From contig CAMJAG010000039.1 in assembly GCA_946403545.1 (NCBI GenBank), positions 1 through 9,769 of the forward strand: a DNA stretch of 9,769 nt, in the 5' to 3' direction. Below, piece after piece: positions 6,454-9,769 of the stretch. Position numbers and translations under genes: made by a program. Position 1 is the stretch's first letter. The number at the start of each line of letters is the position of its first letter. The stretch is from an uncultured Caryophanales bacterium. GTDB lineage: Bacteria; Bacillota_I; Bacilli_A; RFN20; CAG-826. Below the pieces are notes generated by a model, which had not been told where the DNA came from, ran no database searches, and was given only the letters and a program-made list of their open reading frames with translations.

Positions 6454-7728
6454 TTAGTCGTTATTAGCAAATAAGAAATCTTCAACTCTATTCATTCTGA
6501 TGTTATAGCGGTATTCGCCTAATTGGTTAGCGAGTGCTTTCTTAACATCTTCAAGTTTCATCTTGTATTGGTCAGCAATCTTAGCCATTTCAACATCGAC
6601 ATCTTCATCAGTGACAACGATGTTTTCAACTTGGCCGACTTTGTCGACAACTAAGTATCTTGTGAAGTCAGCTTTGCTGTCTTCTTTAAGTTTAGCCATG
6701 AATTCTTCTTCTTTTTGGCCTAAGATGCTTAAGTATTGATCAAGTGTTAAACCAGATTGTTTCATTCTGTTTTCAATGTCTTTTCTTCTAGAAGCGACTT
6801 GTTCATCGATGATTTCATCTGGAATAGAAATCTTTGATTTTTCTGCAATAGCAGCGACAACTTTGCCTAAGTATGCTCTACGAGCTTCAGCTTTCTTTTG
6901 TTCTAAAAGTTCTTTTTCTTTGTGAGCTTTTAATTCGTCAATTGTGTTAACTTCTGGAATTGATAAATCTTTAACAAATTCATCATTTAATTCAGGAATT
7001 TTCTTTGCTTTGACTTCATGGCAAGTAATTGCGAATACTGCTGCTTTGCCTTTTAATTCTGGTGTGTAGTTTTCTGGGAATGTGACATTAATGTCTTTCT
7101 TTTCACCAGCTTTTAAACCAACACATTGATCTTCGAAACCTGGAATGAATTGACCAGAGCCTAATTCTAATTCGTGGTTTTCTGCTGCTCCACCTTCAAA
7201 TGGAACACCATCAACACTACCAACGAAGTCCATAACGATTGTGTCACCTAATTCAGCAGCACCATCTTTAACGACTAATGTAGCGTTTTGTTTTTGTAAT
7301 GCTTCGATTGCAGCATTGACATCTTTAACAGTAACCTTTGGTTCTTCTTTGCCAATCTTTAAACCTTTGTATTCACCAAGTTCAACTTCTGGGGAAACAA
7401 CGATTGTAAATTTGACTTCTAAATCTGTATCAGATAATTTTGTAACTTCAACCTTTGGTTGTGCCATTGGTTTGACATCTTCATTATCTAAGACATCTTT
7501 GTATAAAGTTGGTAATAAGTCATTGATTGCTTCATCGATAACTTTCATATTATCAACTCTTTTTCTAAGCATAGCTTCTGGAGCTTTTCCAGGACGGAAT
7601 CCGTCAACCTTTACGTTAGCGGATACTTTTTTGAAAGCCTTTTCTTGTGCTTTCTTCCATGAATCAGTATCAACAGTAACTAATACTTCGACATGTGAAT
7701 TTTCTAATTTAGTAACTTTTCTTTCCAT
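6454..7728 (-). CDS. tig: Trigger factor (ribosome-bound chaperone / peptidyl-prolyl isomerase)
   Basis: Trigger factor docks at the ribosomal exit tunnel and shields nascent chains. The chosen start (MERKVTKLENS) gives 424 residues, typical of the family. It has GAAAGGA 11 bases upstream and matches the usual N-terminus; an in-frame ATG at 7791 would reach through the promoter and is rejected. Domains in order: ribosome-binding (1-about 115) with the signature GFRPGKAP at 43-50; FKBP-type isomerase (about 155-240) with GDTIVMDFVGSVDG, FEGG and the GSGQFIPGFE motif; then the helical C-terminal chaperone arms (about 245-424) including IPDEIIDEQ. It opens the operon with lon and engB. It has its own promoter (7763-7791) with a palindrome in the spacer. 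Confidence 0.97.
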   Translation of the reverse strand: MERKVTKLENSHVEVLVTVDTDSWKKAQEKAFKKVSANVKVDGFRPGKAPEAMLRKRVDNMKVIDEAINDLLPTLYKDVLDNEDVKPMAQPKVEVTKLSDTDLEVKFTIVVSPEVELGEYKGLKIGKEEPKVTVKDVNAAIEALQKQNATLVVKDGAAELGDTIVMDFVGSVDGVPFEGGAAENHELELGSGQFIPGFEDQCVGLKAGEKKDINVTFPENYTPELKGKAAVFAITCHEVKAKKIPELNDEFVKDLSIPEVNTIDELKAHKEKELLEQKKAEARRAYLGKVVAAIAEKSKISIPDEIIDEQVASRRKDIENRMKQSGLTLDQYLSILGQKEEEFMAKLKEDSKADFTRYLVVDKVGQVENIVVTDEDVDVEMAKIADQYKMKLEDVKKALANQLGEYRYNIRMNRVEDFLFANND

Positions 7729-7762
7729 ATTTAATATGTTCCTTTCAATATGTGCGTTATTG

Positions 7763-7791
7763 ATTATAAATAAAACTAGTTTTATACGCAA
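7763..7791 (-). promoter_or_regulatory. tig-operon promoter with palindromic spacer
   Basis: The -35 TTGCGT (7791-7786) and perfect -10 TATAAT (7768-7763) are separated by exactly 17 bases. The -35 keeps TTG only, which would suit a promoter of moderate strength. The spacer is almost entirely a perfect 16-base palindrome, ATAAAACTAGTTTTAT (7770-7785). It follows directly after the preceding gene's terminator, so it should start the tig–lon–engB transcript near base 7756. It does not resemble the CIRCE or CtsR operators known for Bacillota heat-shock genes. Confidence 0.7.
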
Positions 7792-7792
7792 G

Positions 7793-7815
7793 AAAAAAGC
7801 ACTCGAAAGTGCCTT
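7793..7815 (-). terminator. Intrinsic terminator with UUCG loop after the hypothetical gene
   Basis: On the minus strand AAGGCACT (7815-7808), loop TTCG, and AGTGCTTT form an 8-base-pair stem with one G-U wobble, running into a T6 tract (7798-7793). It begins about 20 bases after the stop of the upstream helical-repeat gene. It separates that gene from the tig operon. Confidence 0.9.
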
Positions 7816-7835
7816 AAACTTAAAATTATTATATT

Positions 7836-8741
7836 TTAGAACGTTTCAATTGACTCTTTTAGCTCTTCAATAATCTTTCTTACATCCGAAATATTTTCGC
7901 CTTCTTGTAAGCACTTCTCCTCAAAAGCCGTTCCGTCAGCGTGTAAATACTCGCTTGCAATCCCATAAAGCGCACATAATAGCGCCTTTGCATTGAACTT
8001 ACATTTGTCTGGGTAGATGTAAATTAAGTAAGTTGAATAAATATTCAAAGCGTTTTGACTAATTGAAGGATCCTTAAAGTCTGATTGGATGCTTCTAATA
8101 ATATTTGTGAATTGGTTATCTTGGAATGGAGGTTCAAGTAAAGAAGGATTAACTTCAATCAATTGATTGACATGTTTAAACTTCACTACTTTATTTACTT
8201 TTTTCTCCACTAAAAGAAGTAAAGCAAATGATCTAATAGCTTGCATAGGGAAATCCAAAAGGATTTTCTCTAAGTAAGGTAAGAATATTTCAATAGTCTT
8301 ACTCCTACAAGCTTCTAACCCAGTTAATACGATAGATGCGTTATTACTCGTAAGTCTTTTAACAACTTCTTCTTCATCAATATGATGACCTCTAATCGCA
8401 TTTTTTTCTTCTTCACGAATATATTTCTCGTAGTACTTAAGTACTTCTTCAGTTTCTTGTGATTCATAAGGAAGATTCTTATAGTAATCAAGTTGCCCAC
8501 GTGCTGCATCAAACTTATTTAATAAGCAAAGGATTTCTATATGAATCTTCACGAGTAACTTCAAGTTACTAGTAAGGATTTTTTGATTAAAAGTAACACA
8601 ATCTAATGCTTCTTCAGATTTACCCAACGCTAAAAGAGCACTTATTCTATAGAATAATGATTGTGCATCTTTACTGGTTTCAGTGATTTGAAGAACCAAG
8701 TCATATTGCTTTTTATCCATTAATGATTTTAAAGAGTCCAT
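7836..8741 (-). CDS. Helical-repeat (TPR/HEAT-like) protein of unknown function
   Basis: The product is a 301-residue soluble protein with no signal peptide or membrane helix. The first 110 residues look like TPR-type helical pairs (SLFYRISALLALGKSEEALD at 28-47 is TPR-like). A charged hinge follows at about 105-128 (KYIREEEK, HIDEEEVVKRL). The middle, about 133-180 (VLTGLEACRSKTIEIFLPYL, then a hydrophobic FALLLLVEK helix), resembles a HEAT repeat. The overall form recalls the DUF3196 group of mollicutes and relatives, such as Mycoplasma pneumoniae MPN330, but this rests on pattern memory only. The start is supported by AAGGAGA five bases before the ATG. It lies 55 bases after rarA and ends at a strong terminator, so it is probably the last gene of a rarA transcript. 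No catalytic motif was seen; a scaffold or binding role would be a guess. Confidence 0.85.
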   Translation of the reverse strand: MDSLKSLMDKKQYDLVLQITETSKDAQSLFYRISALLALGKSEEALDCVTFNQKILTSNLKLLVKIHIEILCLLNKFDAARGQLDYYKNLPYESQETEEVLKYYEKYIREEEKNAIRGHHIDEEEVVKRLTSNNASIVLTGLEACRSKTIEIFLPYLEKILLDFPMQAIRSFALLLLVEKKVNKVVKFKHVNQLIEVNPSLLEPPFQDNQFTNIIRSIQSDFKDPSISQNALNIYSTYLIYIYPDKCKFNAKALLCALYGIASEYLHADGTAFEEKCLQEGENISDVRKIIEELKESIETF

Positions 8742-8751
8742 GAATTTCTCC

Positions 8752-8779
8752 TTAGTAGTTTATTAGTATATTATTAGTA
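8752..8779 (-). repeat. Three TACTAA units at exact 11-base spacing
   Basis: In the gap between rarA and the helical-repeat gene, TACTAA occurs on the minus strand at 8779-8774, 8768-8763 and 8757-8752, an exact 11-base period. The first two units are nearly identical beyond the core (TACTAATAA). The third merges into the Shine-Dalgarno as TACTAAGGAG. A -10-like TATACT (8770-8765) lies within it, without a fitting -35. It could be a binding array phased on one helical turn, or simple slippage in AT-rich DNA. Confidence 0.5.
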
Positions 8780-8796
8780 TCTTTTAACAAAGTTAA

Positions 8797-9768
8797 CTAT
8801 TTCTTTACTTTGTCCCAATACTCCTTCAACGTTTGCTCAAATTTATTGTCTTGATAGTTATAATAATGGGCATTTTTGACATCATCTGGTAAATATTGTT
8901 GTTTTACCCAATGATGTGAATAATCATGAGGGTATTTATAGTTTTGACCCTTCACTTTTGCATCTTTTCCATCATAGTGAGTATTTTGCAATTGTCTAGG
9001 AACATTGATTCCTTTTCCTTGATGAATATCGCTTATAGCAGCATCAATTGCTAGGCATGCAGAGTTAGATTTTGGCGCTGTTGCTATTAAAATAGCAGCG
9101 TTACTTAATGGAAGGCGAGCTTCAGGCATTCCAAGTTGCAAAGCGGAGTCTACTGCTGCCTTAACAATTGGGATAATGTTTGGATAAGCCATTCCAACAT
9201 CTTCACTAGCGCTACAAAGTAGTCTTCTACAAGCAGCGATTAAATCTCCTGCTTCTAGCATCTTTGCTAAATAGAAAACAGCGGCATCTGGATCACTACC
9301 TCTTAATGATTTCATTAAGGCAGATAAATTATCGTAGTGTTTATCTTCGCCTCTATCATAAGAAATGTTGCCTTTATCAATCAAAGAATCTACCATTTCT
9401 AATGTAATCTTTGCTTTTTTCTTAGTTAATCCATGATATAAGAAGTCTAAGTTATTCAAACTCTTTCTCATATCACCATTACTTGCTAAAGCAAGTCTTT
9501 GAAGTGCATCTTCTTCTATTTCAATGCCAAGAGATTTACATGCTCTTAAGATTCCTTTAGCGATCTCTTCACTTGGAATTGCTTTAAATTCAAATACCGT
9601 ACATCTGCTTAATAATGCAGGATATACATAGAAATATGGATTTTCAGTAGTAGATGCAATTAAAGTAATGTCTCCAGATTCAACAAATTCTAAAAGAGAT
9701 TGTTGTTGTTTCTTGTTTAAATATTGGATTTCATCCAAATATAGGAGAATTCCTTTAGATGCGAATAA
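8797..9768 (-). CDS. rarA: Replication-associated recombination protein RarA/MgsA (5' end missing)
   Basis: This AAA+ ATPase of the clamp-loader type acts at stalled replication forks. The visible part is 323 residues, and the frame stays open to the window edge. About 100 residues, including Walker A, lie outside. Visible motifs (numbered from the first visible residue): Walker B LLYLDEIQYLN around 8-18, sensor 1 STTENP at 39-44, arginine finger in LLSRC (R55), and sensor 2 GDMRKSLN (R101). The C-terminal tetramerisation region holds the family hallmarks GKGINVPRQLQ and YKYPHDYSHHWVKQQYLPD. Walker B has DEIQ-Y where DEIH-R is usual, a conservative change. The stop is TAG. A TTG at 9738 is an internal Leu codon, not a start. 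Downstream comes the helical-repeat gene, with no terminator seen between. Confidence 0.96.
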   Translation of the reverse strand, partial: LFASKGILLYLDEIQYLNKKQQQSLLEFVESGDITLIASTTENPYFYVYPALLSRCTVFEFKAIPSEEIAKGILRACKSLGIEIEEDALQRLALASNGDMRKSLNNLDFLYHGLTKKKAKITLEMVDSLIDKGNISYDRGEDKHYDNLSALMKSLRGSDPDAAVFYLAKMLEAGDLIAACRRLLCSASEDVGMAYPNIIPIVKAAVDSALQLGMPEARLPLSNAAILIATAPKSNSACLAIDAAISDIHQGKGINVPRQLQNTHYDGKDAKVKGQNYKYPHDYSHHWVKQQYLPDDVKNAHYYNYQDNKFEQTLKEYWDKVKK

Positions 9769-9769
9769 A

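Noticed and set aside
6442..6456. TAATCA/TGATTA palindrome over the tig stop codon
   Set aside because: It is only six A/T-rich pairs with a 3-base loop. It has no proper T-run and lon follows with an exposed Shine-Dalgarno, so it is unlikely to be a terminator.
7729..7791. Longer trigger factor start (ATG at 7791)
   Set aside because: The extra 21 residues would be encoded by the promoter region itself. The start at 7728 has a Shine-Dalgarno and matches the usual N-terminus of the family.
7241..7873. Plus-strand open frame of 210 codons
   Set aside because: It lies almost entirely antisense to tig, crosses the tig promoter and a terminator, and has a serine/threonine-rich composition typical of a reverse-strand shadow.
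8787..8813. ACAAAGT/ACTTTGT inverted repeat at the rarA stop
   Set aside because: Seven weak pairs around a 13-base loop with no T-run on the minus strand; not enough for a terminator.
9736..9738. TTG as a start codon for rarA
   Set aside because: It is the leucine directly before the Walker B aspartate; the frame is open to the window edge and reads ILLYLDEIQ, so the gene is cut by the window.
1..9769. CRISPR array, tRNA, rRNA, insertion sequence or prophage genes
   Set aside because: No regularly spaced direct repeats, no cloverleaf or rRNA-like stretches, and no transposase or integrase motif were seen. Apart from the left-hand 600 bases, this is ordinary housekeeping chromosome.

Overview
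The window is AT-rich bacterial chromosome from the Bacillota, most likely the Bacilli / Erysipelotrichia–Mollicutes neighbourhood. The evidence is a valine T-box riboswitch, strong AAGGAGG-type ribosome binding sites, a tig–lon–engB block like that of Bacillus, and a helical-repeat protein that may belong to the DUF3196 group. Tryptophans in the large proteins are read as TGG with no in-frame TGA, so the mycoplasma code is not needed. The taxon is inference. All confident genes lie on the minus strand, so the window reads from right to left.

Right end: the 3' three quarters of rarA (replication-associated AAA+ ATPase) run in from beyond base 9769. A 55-base gap holding an 11-base periodic repeat separates it from an unrecognised 301-residue helical-repeat protein, which ends at a UUCG-loop terminator. 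Next come a sigma-A-type promoter with a 16-base perfect palindrome in its spacer, and a protein-homeostasis operon: trigger factor (tig), Lon protease (lon) and the ribosome-assembly GTPase EngB/YsxC (engB). The clpX and lonB genes that separate tig and lon in Bacillus subtilis are absent from this spot. Lon and engB overlap by 8 bases.

Middle to left: a good promoter overlaps the engB stop codon and drives a T-box leader (specifier GUC, valine; canonical T-box; terminator/antiterminator) and valS. Uncharged tRNA-Val should therefore control valyl-tRNA synthetase.

Left end: 54 bases after valS lies a terminator-like hairpin whose 3' arm contains the Shine-Dalgarno of a 60-residue, one-helix peptide gene. 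The peptide resembles a bacteriocin or pheromone precursor with a degenerate double-glycine leader. This gene and its hairpin are the most novel items in the window. The last 389 bases hold no confident gene, but they contain nested inverted repeats, short eroded-looking coding scraps, and hairpins followed by an AAAAGGA motif at the window edge that may be the leader of a gene outside the window.
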